Below, piece by piece: positions 44,301 through 49,039 of a stretch of 64,000 nt of DNA. The stretch covers positions 7,623,239 to 7,687,238 of the forward strand of contig OX457061.1 in the NCBI GenBank assembly GCA_949752795.1. Reading direction: 5' to 3'. This DNA is from Hyperoodon ampullatus. Lineage: Eukaryota > Chordata > Mammalia > Artiodactyla > Ziphiidae. The notes beneath the pieces were generated by a model. That model was not told the DNA's origin. It saw only the letters and a program-made list of their open reading frames with translations, and searched no databases. Position 1 is the first letter of the stretch. Every line of letters starts with the position of its first letter. The translations under genes and the position numbers were made by a program.

Positions 44301-47072
44301 GCTCCACAGCCTTGGCCTTGCCCCCCTGGCATGCTCCTACCTGGCTGTTGGTCGCTGATGCTTTCGGGAGTTTTTTTATGTGGACATGGACAGGGGTGTT
44401 CTCATCCACGTGAACATGTAAGGGGGGAGTTGAAGAGCGGTCCTTCATGGTTCGCTTCTGGCAGGTGGGGGAGGACAACACAAAAAAGGTTGATCTGTGG
44501 ATGAGTAAACTGGGCGTGAAAAACCGAGCTCACAGCCTCTGGGGGCCACTGAAAGCCTAGCCACCAAGCAAGCAGGACAGCAACCAGCACTACTGGCATG
44601 CGGGCGGGAAGCAAGGCGGGCGTGCCACTCAGCAGGCTCCTGAAGATCCCAGCTGAAGACCACTGGGGAGATGAAGGTCCATTCAAGAAAAGGGTCTGTG
44701 AGACCCACAAGTTCTAATAAAGAGCCCAAACCCAGGCCCCGGGGTTCTCAGAGCTGCATCTCTTTCCAAGCCTGCTGGAATGCACAGCTCCTCCTGAGAT
44801 TCAGCGCAGCACAGATGGAAAGCAGGTGAGTCCTCCTACACCGGAATCTGAATGGGGCATGCGGATTAGCACGGGACATGCACAGAACGGTTATGGTGCA
44901 AAATACTTCAAGCAGCAGGTAGATAAAAGACGGGGAAGACAGAAAGCTGGAGGAAATGACGAGATGAGAAGGTTGTATGGATTCTAAAGGCCACTTAAGC
45001 AGGGCTGAACACATACCCCTCGCCTACCACCAGCTCCTGTCAATCCCCATTCTTTTTTTTTTTTTTACTTTTTCTTTTTTCCTTCATGTCTTTTTTTTTT
45101 GAAATTCTGTTTTCAGATTTTTGAAGTTTGTCTGGAAGGATTAGTTTAACACAACCTCCTCATACCCGGCAGCCTTGCCACAGGCAAAACCAAATCCAAT
45201 CAATCAGCAGGCTATGCATGAAGGCACCTAACAGAGCACCTGGCCACCGGGCTGCCAGCAGAAGCGTTTTTTCTGGCGGGGCCACAGGCCACAGACCACG
45301 GGGCTGCTCCGCGCACATGTCACCTACCGTCACAGTCACACTGGGCGAGCCACGAGGTGTCCTCAAGACCTTTTTCTGCGTGAGACTCGTTACTCTGTTC
45401 TTCTCACACGATGGAAACCTGTACCTAGGCACAAGAAGCAGATTATAAGCAGAAAACTAGGGCTTTTCTATTTCTTAGATCTCCCCAAGTTATATACTAC
45501 ATGTGGTGTCTAACGAGTCCACGGCTAGGAGAACCAGTGTGGAATCATTTGGCTCCCTTTACACAAGCACCAAACTCTCATGGTGTGCCCGGCAGGGGGA
45601 TGGAAGCAGGGGGTGATGCGCATTCGCAGGGCTGGCCTTTTAACCTGCCATCGCATCACATGTATCGTGACCTTTTACTGAAAAGCCCAGCTGTCATCCG
45701 GTCTGTCAGGAGACAAAAAAGCAGGCAGCACGTGGGCAACAGCCAACATGCTAGTCTGGCCAAGGGCGAAAGTGCCCAAGACACTGGCTGGAGCAATGCT
45801 CAGTGAATGACTGCCATGAAAAGACAGAGGCATGGGCTTCCCTGGTGGCGCAGTGGTTGCGAGTCCGCCTGCCGATGCAGGGAACGCGGGTTCGTGCCGC
45901 GGTCTGGGAAGATCCCACATGCCGCGGAGCGGCTGGGCCCGTGAGCCATGGCCGCTGAGCCTGCGCGTCCGGAGCCTGTGCTCCGCAACGGGAGAGGCCA
46001 CAGCAGTGAGAAGCCCGCGTACCGCAAAAAACAAAAACAAAAACAAAAACAAAAACAAAAAAAAAAAAAGAGGCATAAGCTCAGGAACAAGGTCTCTGTG
46101 ACTCCGTTTCATAAAATTAATAGTCAAATATTCAAATAAGAGGATGAAAAATGACTATTTCCCAAAATATTCCGCTTGCTACCCTTTAAGCACCTAAGAG
46201 GCAGGGTTATTTTTGCTTTTACGGATTTTTTTTTAATACCACGTGTAATTCATCTTATACATAAACAACCCCATCACCAAATGTGCAAATAAAGCAAAAG
46301 TTTAATCTCCAAAATCTGGCAGCAGTCAATCCAAGAATTCCAGGACGGGAAGGGACTTGGAAAGTACACTTCATCCATCCCACTGCCTGGTGACAGCTAC
46401 CCCCAAAATATGACCTTGTCCTCGCCCTCCATTATTTTGGAAAAAATAATGCGACATAAAAATTCTTTAGCACTTTAGCATACATTTTGCTGTATGTATA
46501 TCACACCTTGATATAAAAGAAAAAAAATTTGAGTCCTACTAATCATTTAGCCAAGGAATACCAAGTCTGTGCAGATGGGTTTTTTTTTGTTTTTTCCCTC
46601 CTCACTTAGAACATTTCTGTTCACTTGAAGCCAATAGATTTGGGAAAGCTCTCACCCTCAGCGGGTTTTCCATCAAACTACCTGGATTCCACCAACATCT
46701 GACTAACTGCCGCGTCCACCTCTTTCGTGGTTGTTATTTATTTACACCTAGCCTCCTTTCAAAAAGGATCTGAGCCTAGTACTCCAATGACACGATGGTG
46801 ATCCTATTTGCTACCAGGAACTGGGGCACCTGAGGAGGGAGGGCCAGAGGGGGGCAGAGCTGGGATTACATGCGTGTATTTTCCTCTTTCCTCTTAAAAA
46901 TTATTTTTAAATGTTTTGGTCCAGGCTTTCAGTACACAGAACAGAGAGCTGAAAAGAGAATCCTCCAGTGAGCCTGGCCTGGGAGCCCCTGCCCGCTTTT
47001 CCCTGCCCTATGGCGGAGGCGCCCCCCACAATGGCAGTACCTGGGGGAGCCGCCTGAGGATGAGGCAGACAT
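17178..47072 (-). CDS. ODF2: ODF2 outer dense fibre protein 2 / cenexin, complete gene (20 coding exons, 829 aa)
   Basis: Twenty exons with GT/AG borders join without a frame break into 2,490 nt, giving 829 residues plus stop, the same length I recall for the long human form. ODF2 is an almost entirely alpha-helical coiled-coil scaffold. It forms outer dense fibres along the sperm-tail axoneme, and as cenexin it marks mother-centriole appendages and is needed for primary cilia. The N-terminal ~110 residues are basic and Ser/Thr-rich (FPSCEKNRVTSLTQKK, RRSVRVKTKVPW); from about residue 120 the protein is heptad-rich; the tail is a Ser/Pro-rich SSPIRSRSPPA. A second first exon (44,341-44,457) offers another start (MKDRSSTPPL). 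Introns hold most of the SINEs in the window. The start at 47,072 (MSASSSGGSP) matches the mammalian long isoform. Confidence 0.97.
17405..17625 (+). mobile_element. Old L1 3'-end fragment in ODF2 last intron
   Basis: TAGTGGTTGCCAGGGGTTGAG, GGATTGTGGTGATAATGG and CACTGAACTGTGCAATTTGA; starts only ~40 bp upstream of the last ODF2 exon. Confidence 0.8.
17646..17849 (+). mobile_element. CHR-type SINE, short form
   Basis: TTTTCCCTGGTGGCGCAGTGG to GCGTACCGC plus poly(A). Confidence 0.94.
18028..18153 (-). CDS. ODF2: ODF2 exon (residues 726-767)
   Basis: Encodes VEQTKEHAASKERAAQN through SQLRRSRDD, a charged coiled coil. Acceptor GGGCAG|GTGG, donor GAT|GTGAGT; 126 nt, phase 0. Confidence 0.97.
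18440..18575 (-). repeat. MIR relic at an ODF2 donor site
   Basis: Directly abuts the donor of the exon at 18,577. On the ODF2 strand it reads GGACAAATCACCTAACCTCT and CTGAGAAATGGGC. Confidence 0.85.
18577..18739 (-). CDS. ODF2: ODF2 exon (residues 671-725)
   Basis: Encodes KLEATSAQNIEFLQVIAKRE through AIEDARRQ. Acceptor CACCTAG|GAAAC, donor CAG|GTCAGT; 163 nt. The sequence stays open for about 38 codons past the donor into a MIR relic, which would give an alternative C-terminus if the intron were retained. Confidence 0.97.
19000..19110 (-). repeat. MIR relic
   Basis: CACTTTACAGATGAAGAAACTG in reverse orientation. Confidence 0.8.
19455..19830. repeat. Two MIR relics in opposite orientation
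   Basis: Plus copy 19,455-19,580 (TATGTGACCTTGGGCAAGTC) followed by a minus copy 19,585-19,830 (AATGACTTGCTCAAGATCAC). Confidence 0.85.
20222..20322 (-). CDS. ODF2: ODF2 exon (residues 638-671)
   Basis: Encodes IEHQGDKLEMAREKHQ through KVDELER. Acceptor ATTTTAG|ATCG. The donor GAG|GTTAGA departs from the GTRAGT consensus at position +3, so it may be a weak site. Confidence 0.96.
20870..21100 (+). repeat. MIR relic
   Basis: AGCTCTGTGACCTCAGGCAA, TTCTGTAAAATGGGGAAAAT, CGAGCACGTGCTCAAACAAT. Confidence 0.87.
21133..21338 (+). mobile_element. CHR-type SINE, short form
   Basis: TSD AAGAGAGGGGAAGGGTC on both sides, with one extra G in the left copy. Confidence 0.95.
21892..22050 (-). CDS. ODF2: ODF2 exon (residues 585-637)
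   Basis: Encodes ARRQFQSQLADLQQLPDIL through IDLTAIISDLRSQ. Acceptor GCTCCAG|GCGC, donor CAG|GTAAGG; 159 nt in phase 0. One of the best conserved parts of the protein. Confidence 0.97.
22335..22635 (-). repeat. Two MIR relics
   Basis: 22,335-22,465 (TTATCCCCATATGAGGACGC, AGGCAGGATTCAAGTC) and 22,540-22,635 (GACTTGCCCAAGGTTATGCA). Confidence 0.8.
23088..23192 (-). CDS. ODF2: ODF2 exon (residues 550-584)
   Basis: Encodes VMKTRLEADEVAARLER through MNKEIET. Acceptor CCCCAG|GTGA, donor ACG|GTATTG; 105 nt, phase 0. The last codon is Thr where I recall Ala in the human protein. Confidence 0.96.
23338..23448 (-). CDS. ODF2: ODF2 exon (residues 513-549)
   Basis: Encodes ASFVPMEEKLNQAHIEVQ through GMIDNYKSQ. 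Acceptor TTCTAG|GCTA, donor CAG|GTAGGC; 111 nt, phase 0. Confidence 0.97.
23691..23819 (+). mobile_element. CHR-type SINE, minimal form
   Basis: AATTCCCTGGTGGTTCAGTGG to GCGGCTTGGCC and poly(A). Confidence 0.92.
24010..25085 (+). mobile_element. Old L1-type fragments
   Basis: AACCCAAATGCTCACC, then a second partial copy with AGAGTGGCTAAAATGAAG, CAACCCAAATGTCCGCCGAC and AACATAATGCTGAGTAAAAG. Strongly diverged. Confidence 0.6.
25092..25130. repeat. (AAAT)n followed by (GATC)n microsatellite
   Basis: AATAAATAAATAAATA followed by GATCGATCGATCGATC. Confidence 0.9.
25225..25650 (+). repeat. MIR relic split by a SINE
   Basis: Left part AGTGGTTAGAGCCCCAGG, right part CTTCAGTTTCCTTATTCTG; the short SINE at 25,339-25,536 separates them. 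Confidence 0.8.
25339..25536 (+). mobile_element. CHR-type SINE, short form
   Basis: TSD AAGAAACTTAAACT at about 25,324 and 25,538; inserted in a MIR. Confidence 0.95.
25690..25890 (-). repeat. MIR relic
   Basis: TAAGCACTTTACATGCATCA, CGCTGAGGAAACTGC, CAGGACTTGAATCTGGGTC; ends ~110 bp from an ODF2 exon. Confidence 0.8.
25998..26133 (-). CDS. ODF2: ODF2 exon (residues 467-512)
   Basis: Encodes RVTDLVNQQRASEEKMRED through YSAFKLENERLK. Acceptor CTTCCAG|GCGG, donor AAG|GTCGGT; 136 nt starting with one base of a split Glu codon. Confidence 0.97.
26880..27218 (-). mobile_element. CHR-type SINE, long form
   Basis: (TTTA)n tail then GGCTGCATTGGGTCTTCGTT, to CCACCAGGGAAGTCC. Confidence 0.95.
27232..27440 (-). 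mobile_element. CHR-type SINE, short form, abutting the previous one
   Basis: (GTT)n tail at the left, ends CCAGGGAAGCCC; CATTTGTT on both sides is the probable TSD. Confidence 0.94.
28057..28166 (-). CDS. ODF2: ODF2 exon (residues 431-467)
   Basis: Encodes DLYVAEALSTLESWRSRYNQ through LEIIVLN plus two bases. Acceptor TCCCAG|GATC, donor CGA|GTACGT; 110 nt. Confidence 0.97.
28300..28680. other. C-rich ODF2 intron segment
   Basis: Strongly pyrimidine/C-biased on the plus strand (CCCCCCGCCTCTCCCTCCAC and similar). Long open frames on the plus strand here are a consequence of composition, not a gene. Confidence 0.6.
28690..28875 (-). CDS. ODF2: ODF2 exon (residues 369-430)
   Basis: Encodes NLERSGNQHKAEVEAMMEQ through LHVQLADK. 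Acceptor CTCCCAG|AACC, donor AAG|GTAGCA; 186 nt, phase 0, the longest internal coding exon. Confidence 0.97.
28885..29035. repeat. GA-rich tract
   Basis: Purine-rich run upstream of the 28,690-28,875 exon, so the ODF2 pre-mRNA has a CT-rich tract before that acceptor. Confidence 0.7.
29270..29350 (-). repeat. MIR-like relic
   Basis: GAGAACTGAAGGCCTAAGGG, TTAAGTGATTGGCTCAGG. Confidence 0.55.
29540..29656 (-). CDS. ODF2: ODF2 exon (residues 330-368)
   Basis: Encodes AQAKTASELSKSMETMRG through SRLCMQIK. Acceptor TCCAAAG|GCTC, donor AAG|GTACCT; 117 nt, phase 0. Confidence 0.96.
29779..29850 (-). CDS. ODF2: ODF2 24-codon exon (residues 306-329)
   Basis: Encodes RLLLLLQDKDKEVEELLQ then EIQCEK, strongly leucine-heptad. 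Acceptor CTCCAG|CGCC, donor AAG|GTACTG; exactly 72 nt in phase 0, so it can be skipped without a frame shift. Confidence 0.96.
30000..30929. other. ODF2 intron, no gene seen
   Basis: AT-rich left half and mixed right half; faint L1-like text at 30,100-30,240, nothing else that I can name. Confidence 0.45.
30930..31001 (-). CDS. ODF2: ODF2 24-codon exon (residues 282-305)
   Basis: Encodes DSEKLMEQQGALLKRLAEAD then SEKA. Acceptor TTGAAG|GATT lacks a strong pyrimidine tract (CCTTCCCTTGAAG); donor GCG|GTAACA. 72 nt in phase 0, a second exon that can be skipped in frame. Confidence 0.94.
31070..32130 (-). mobile_element. Old L1 fragments
   Basis: TTTTATTGAGATATAAATTC, TTTTAAGTGTAAAATTCAG, GTGTAACCATCATTACCATC; interrupted by a minimal SINE at 31,642. 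Confidence 0.75.
31642..31763 (-). mobile_element. CHR-type SINE, minimal form
   Basis: Perfect 19-bp TSD AACCCCTAATCTGCTTTCT at 31,623-31,641 and 31,764-31,782. Confidence 0.95.
32495..32640 (-). repeat. MIR relic
   Basis: CTCATTTCACAGATGAGGAG, GATCACACAGCCAGAAATGG. Confidence 0.88.
32920..33095 (-). repeat. MIR relic
   Basis: TACCCATTGCATGCCAGGAG, CCCATTTTATAGGTGGGAAA. Confidence 0.85.
33120..33900 (+). mobile_element. Old L1-type fragment
   Basis: Split by a SINE at 33,248-33,462; right part has GTCATAAAATGGAATAGAGC and CATATGGAACAATATCA. Confidence 0.6.
33248..33462 (+). mobile_element. CHR-type SINE, short form
   Basis: Perfect 17-bp TSD AAAAATTGTCTCCATCG at 33,231-33,247 and 33,463-33,479; (AAAAAC)n tail. 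Confidence 0.95.
33935..34060 (-). mobile_element. CHR-type SINE, minimal form
   Basis: Poly(T), GGGCTGCGTCTCGAGG, to CCGCCAGGGAATTCCC; GGGCATTTT on both sides. Confidence 0.92.
34562..34693 (-). CDS. ODF2: ODF2 exon (residues 238-281)
   Basis: Encodes EKQMTCTDINTLTRQKELL through LKEQHCKE. Acceptor CTTCCAG|GAGA, donor GAG|GTGAGC; 132 nt, phase 0. Confidence 0.97.
35254..35383 (-). CDS. ODF2: ODF2 exon (residues 194-237)
   Basis: Encodes LQKKHLQQEKECLMSKLM through TIGKLKT. Acceptor GGCCCAG|GCTT, donor ACG|GTAGGT; 130 nt, starting with the last base of a split Val codon. Confidence 0.97.
36158..36318 (-). CDS. ODF2: ODF2 exon (residues 141-194)
   Basis: Encodes VKMQKGERQLAKRFLEERKE through KEEKDFT plus two bases. 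Acceptor TGCACAG|GTCA, donor CGT|GTAAGG; 161 nt. Using the GTGTAAG site two bases earlier would break the frame, so the donor GT at 36,157 is preferred. Confidence 0.96.
37240..37410 (-). CDS. ODF2: ODF2 exon (residues 84-140)
   Basis: Encodes NPPHCLGITPPSSEKLASVM through MNAVGCLKSE. Acceptor CATCAG|AATC, donor GAG|GTGAGG; 171 nt, phase 0. It carries the Ser/Thr/Pro-rich segment (TPPSSEK, SSDLSTEDD) before the coiled coil begins. Confidence 0.97.
37597..37819 (-). mobile_element. CHR-type SINE, short form, with internal duplication
   Basis: TSD ACCCTTGTTT at 37,587-37,596 and 37,820-37,829. CCCAGCCGCTC is present twice in tandem (about 18-bp unit), and part of the B-box region is deleted. 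Confidence 0.93.
37879..38238 (-). mobile_element. CHR-type SINE, long form, with inverted extra copy
   Basis: A nearly full minus-strand long SINE (37,978-38,238) is preceded by an inverted plus-strand copy of its own internal part (37,879-37,968). Confidence 0.93.
37888..38058. repeat. 81-bp inverted repeat, 9-nt spacer
   Basis: Arms 37,888-37,968 and 37,978-38,058 are reverse complements with one mismatch; spacer TAGCCCCTG. Made entirely of SINE sequence. Confidence 0.97.
38239..38785. other. ODF2 intron, AT-rich, unnamed old repeat
   Basis: GGACAAGTGGAGAAATTTAA, AACCAGATGTTATATGATTA and GTTATTTTGGTTATGGAG resemble a common old mammalian repeat end that I cannot name. Confidence 0.4.
38786..39002 (-). 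mobile_element. tRNA-derived SINE, intermediate variant
   Basis: GGTTGCACCGGGTCTTAGGT with four CTCCTTAGTTG-like modules, ending CCACCAGGTAAGTCC; a divergent, older form. Confidence 0.85.
39187..39483 (-). mobile_element. Younger L1 3' end, strongly 5'-truncated
   Basis: ATCTTTATTGGAGTATAATTG to CCAGCTTACCCTTCCCCC, about 290 bp. TSD AAAGGAAGTGTTTT at 39,173-39,186 and 39,484-39,497. Confidence 0.9.
39500..40330 (+). mobile_element. Old L1-like fragments
   Basis: CCCAGCAATTCTATTTTTGA and AATGGAATAATGCCTTAAAA; heavily diverged. Confidence 0.45.
40457..40783 (+). mobile_element. CHR-type SINE, long form
   Basis: GGGACTTCGCTGGTGGCGCAG to (AATT)n tail. Confidence 0.95.
40784..41214. other. ODF2 intron, no feature recognised
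   Basis: No exon, nothing conserved-looking and no nameable repeat. Confidence 0.45.
41731..42063 (+). mobile_element. CHR-type SINE, long form
   Basis: TSD AAAACTGTCCAGGG at 41,717-41,730 and about 42,065-42,078; ends in AAAC repeats. Confidence 0.95.
42078..42200 (+). mobile_element. CHR-type SINE, minimal form
   Basis: GACTTCCCTGGTGGTCCAGGG to GCTGCGTGGCC and an A-rich tail; immediately follows the previous SINE. Confidence 0.93.
42214..42419 (+). mobile_element. CHR-type SINE, short form
   Basis: TSD AAAACCATCTA on both sides; third SINE in a row. Confidence 0.95.
42840..43157 (+). mobile_element. Tigger-family DNA transposon remnant
   Basis: GTCATCCCTTGGTCTCCACA, AAAGGATGCTCAAGTCCCTT, GTATACTTTAAATTAGCTC and the far end TCTGTGGTTGGTCGAATCC, CGTGGATACAGAGGGACAAC. 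Internally deleted. Confidence 0.88.
43160..43629. other. ODF2 intron, no feature recognised
   Basis: No exon or nameable repeat. Confidence 0.45.
43630..43830 (+). repeat. MIR relic
   Basis: CTGAGCCTTGGTTTCCTCATC, CAGGCACTCAGTAAGC; ends ~110 bp from an ODF2 exon. Confidence 0.85.
43939..44064 (-). CDS. ODF2: ODF2 exon (residues 42-83), shared by both N-terminal forms
   Basis: Encodes KSHKRGMKGDTVNVRRSVRV through HVGCKWE, very basic. Acceptor TTCCACAG|AAAT, donor GAG|GTAGGC; 126 nt, phase 0, so it joins in frame to either the 45.4-kb or the 44.4-kb exon. The intron downstream (43.9 to 37.4 kb) is the longest of the gene. Confidence 0.97.
44341..44457 (-). CDS. ODF2: ODF2 alternative first coding / cassette exon
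   Basis: ATG at 44,448-44,446 opens 36 codons, MKDRSSTPPLHVHVDENTPV through ASATNSQ, followed by donor CAG|GTAGGA in phase 0 into KSHKRG. This matches the alternative N-terminus known for some mammalian ODF2 isoforms and would give 824 residues. A usable acceptor (CTGCCAG|AAGC) lies nine bases before the ATG. The full 117-nt exon would therefore also fit in frame as a 39-codon cassette after the 45.4-kb exon. The HVHVDENTPVHVH stretch is rich in histidine and valine. Confidence 0.88.
44470..45327. other. ODF2 intron between alternative first exons
   Basis: No repeat recognised apart from T-rich tracts at 45,053-45,100. Confidence 0.45.
45328..45418 (-). CDS. ODF2: ODF2 second coding exon (residues 11-41)
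   Basis: Encodes FPSCEKNRVTSLTQKKVLR then TPRGSPSVTVT. Donor ACG|GTAGGT. Two acceptors six bases apart are possible: ACAG|GTTTCC at 45,418 gives the mammalian SPRFPSC join and 829 residues; CTAG|GTACAG at 45,424 would insert Tyr-Arg and give 831. Confidence 0.94.
45834..46068 (+). mobile_element. CHR-type SINE, short form
   Basis: Ends GCGTACCGC plus an (AAAAAC)n tail; AGAGGCAT on both sides. Confidence 0.95.
46069..47030. other. ODF2 first coding intron, no feature recognised
   Basis: AT-rich to 46,750, then mixed composition approaching the first coding exon. Confidence 0.45.
47041..47072 (-). CDS. ODF2: ODF2 first coding segment (MSASSSGGSP)
   Basis: Start codon at 47,072-47,070 in the context GACCATGT (A at -3). 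Ten codons and two bases precede the donor CAG|GTACTG. It belongs to an exon that probably starts at 47,180 after the strong acceptor CTCTCTTCCCCTCAG|GACG. Confidence 0.93.
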
Positions 47073-47180
47073 GGTCAGGCATCAAAGCCGCAAAGGTGGG
47101 CAACTGGGTCAGCAGGCTCTGCTCAGGGGGACCCAGAAGGGCGTGTCAGTGAGAATCTCAGGGGCCGGGCATCAAACGTC
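47073..47180 (-). other. ODF2: ODF2 5' UTR part of exon 2, with two upstream AUGs
   Basis: Untranslated 108 nt between the acceptor at 47,180 and the ODF2 start. A five-codon upstream frame (Met-Pro-Gly-Pro-stop) occupies 47,172-47,158. A second AUG at 47,082-47,080, ten bases before the real start and in another frame, overlaps the coding sequence. Confidence 0.75.
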
Positions 47181-48313
47181 CTGAGGGGAAGAGAGTGTAA
47201 GCTTTGGGGGTGACAGTTGGATGAAAACTTGGGAGGTGCTCCTCTGCTGTCCAAGTCGCACAGCAACTGACTGTCCGGCCAAAGTGGGGGGAGATAGGAG
47301 AGGCTGAGCGACCCGGTGGGCGGGGCGGTGAGAGCCTCCCTCCCCAGGGAGGGCCAGGGGGCGGAACTTCGAAAAAAAGAACCACCACACCCAGGCCCCA
47401 CGCGGGAGGGAAGGTGGGTGGCCACCAGGGGGGAAACCTGAGACGCTGGCTCGCGTGCGAGGAGGGCGGGAGAGAATCGCTAGGCTCCAAATGGGCCCCA
47501 AAGGGCCGGAACCAGCGCAGAGAGCGGGAGGGATATTCGCGGCGGAGCCAGGGCAACTGTCTCCTAGGAGAAGGGCGTTCCCGACAGAATAGACACCCGA
47601 GAAGACCAATAGTATTTGAAGGAGGAAGGAGCGGAGGCTGCAGGGGGAAAGGGGCGCTAAGCAGCGAGTGGGTGCCCCGACGGCAGAGGGAAAATCCTCC
47701 AGGGCGAAGCAGCGGCCGCTGAGATTTGGTATCCGAGTTAGAGCGGGTTCGACGTCGGGTCGTGCAGGGAGCGGGGCGGGATCCCCGGGAGGCCCGCTAG
47801 ACAGGTGAACCCACCCAACGGGGTAGGGCGGCCCGGAGGCGGTCCCCGGGGACTGCGCTGCCTACGAGGAGCCGGCAAATAACTGCCGGGCCGAGGCCCT
47901 CAGGGAGGGCGAGGAGGACGGGGCGACGCCCACCGGCGGGCAAGAGGGCGCGGGGCCAGTCTCCGTCGGCGGAAAGAAGGGACGACCACCCACCAGCGGG
48001 CAGGAGGGGACTAGTTTCTGCCCATAGAGAGAAGGGCGAAGCCCGGAGGGAGCAGAGCCCTGCCGGTGGTCAGGTGAGGAAAGGCCCGTCCGTTAGCAGG
48101 AGGAGGAGAAGGCCCGCGCCGGTGGGCGGGGCGGGGGGCGAGATTCTGACGGGAACTGGACGAGCGCCCCGGAGGGTCCCGGCGGGGGCGGCCCTGGGGG
48201 CAGTGGGACCCGGCGACCTCGGCGGGGGCCACCCCGCCCGTGGGGACCAGGCCCGGCGGCGGCCGCGGGACGCCCCGGAGCGCCCTGGCTCCCGCCTGCC
48301 GGCGGCCTCTCAC

Positions 48314-48480
48314 CAGGAACGACACGGCTGCGCCCAGAAACGCCTCCTTATGAAGTCGTTGAAGTCGGAGGCCAGGGTCTTGCCATGGAGACGCCGCGAC
48401 GGATGCAACCCAGCTCTGGCAGCGACTCCTCCCCGCTTTCTCCTCCTTTTCCGACAACCGGTCGGCAGGTCGCCCATTGG
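48314..48480 (-). other. ODF2: Predicted non-coding exon 1 of ODF2
   Basis: A good donor (TTCCTG|GTGAGAG, GT at 48,313-48,312) lies in the CpG island 1.1 kb upstream of exon 2 and would splice to the acceptor at 47,180. The 5' end is not determined; 48,480 is nominal. Confidence 0.5.
48379..48392. promoter_or_regulatory. X-box-like RFX motif 1
   Basis: CTTGCCATGGAGAC, 13 of 14 positions fitting the RFX X-box pattern RYYNYY-N(1-3)-RRNRAC; the first base is C instead of a purine. Confidence 0.5.
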
Positions 48481-48596
48481 CCAGTTCAAACCCCCCCCGG
48501 GAGCCTCTCGGGTTTCGCCATTTAGGCCCAGCCCCTGGCGTCACAGGGATGCCCCGCCCCGCCTGAAGCTCCGCCCTCTTCCGGGCCACGCGTAGC

Positions 48597-48610
48597 GTCG
48601 CCATGGAGAC
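48597..48610. promoter_or_regulatory. X-box-like RFX motif 2
   Basis: GTCGCCATGGAGAC, a full match to the degenerate RFX X-box pattern with a 2-nt spacer. It shares the core GCCATGGAGAC with the motif 218 bp away. Confidence 0.6.
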
Positions 48611-49039
48611 GCGCGACGCCACTGACGGGCCTGGCCCGGGCTTGCGTCGCCCGGGCTTGCCTCGCCGTTCAAGACCTAGCTTTCCCACTTCCGCCATTTT
48701 TACCCTGCCTTCAGCCCTCGTCGGTTCCCCTAACTCAGAGGAGCGCCCAACTTCTAGCCTACTCCCTCTGATTCATATTAGGCCACTGGGCTCAGGGGTC
48801 AGGAAACATGTTACTGTCCGGAGCTGCGCGCTGCTTCTGGAAATACAGCCCTGTCTCTCCTCCCCTGTTGGTGCAGAGATGGAGCCCGCTTCTGCACACC
48901 ACCCAGACTCTCTCCCCCTCCCACATCGCCTGTCTTTGTCCAGGCGGGAGGAAGAGTCCGTGTTCCCCTTGTTCCTCCCTGCCCTCCTGCACACTGTATG
49001 CTGCTGTGTGTACACACCTACTCCATTGAAGTTCTCGCT

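Larger units (their letters stand above)
47200..48750 (-). promoter_or_regulatory. ODF2: CpG-island promoter of ODF2
   Basis: About 1.5 kb of very GC- and CpG-rich DNA with many GGGCGG/CCGCCC boxes and no TATA box, upstream of the first coding exon and free of transposons. It holds two RFX X-box-like motifs (48,379 and 48,597), fitting a gene of the centriole/cilium programme. Confidence 0.85.
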
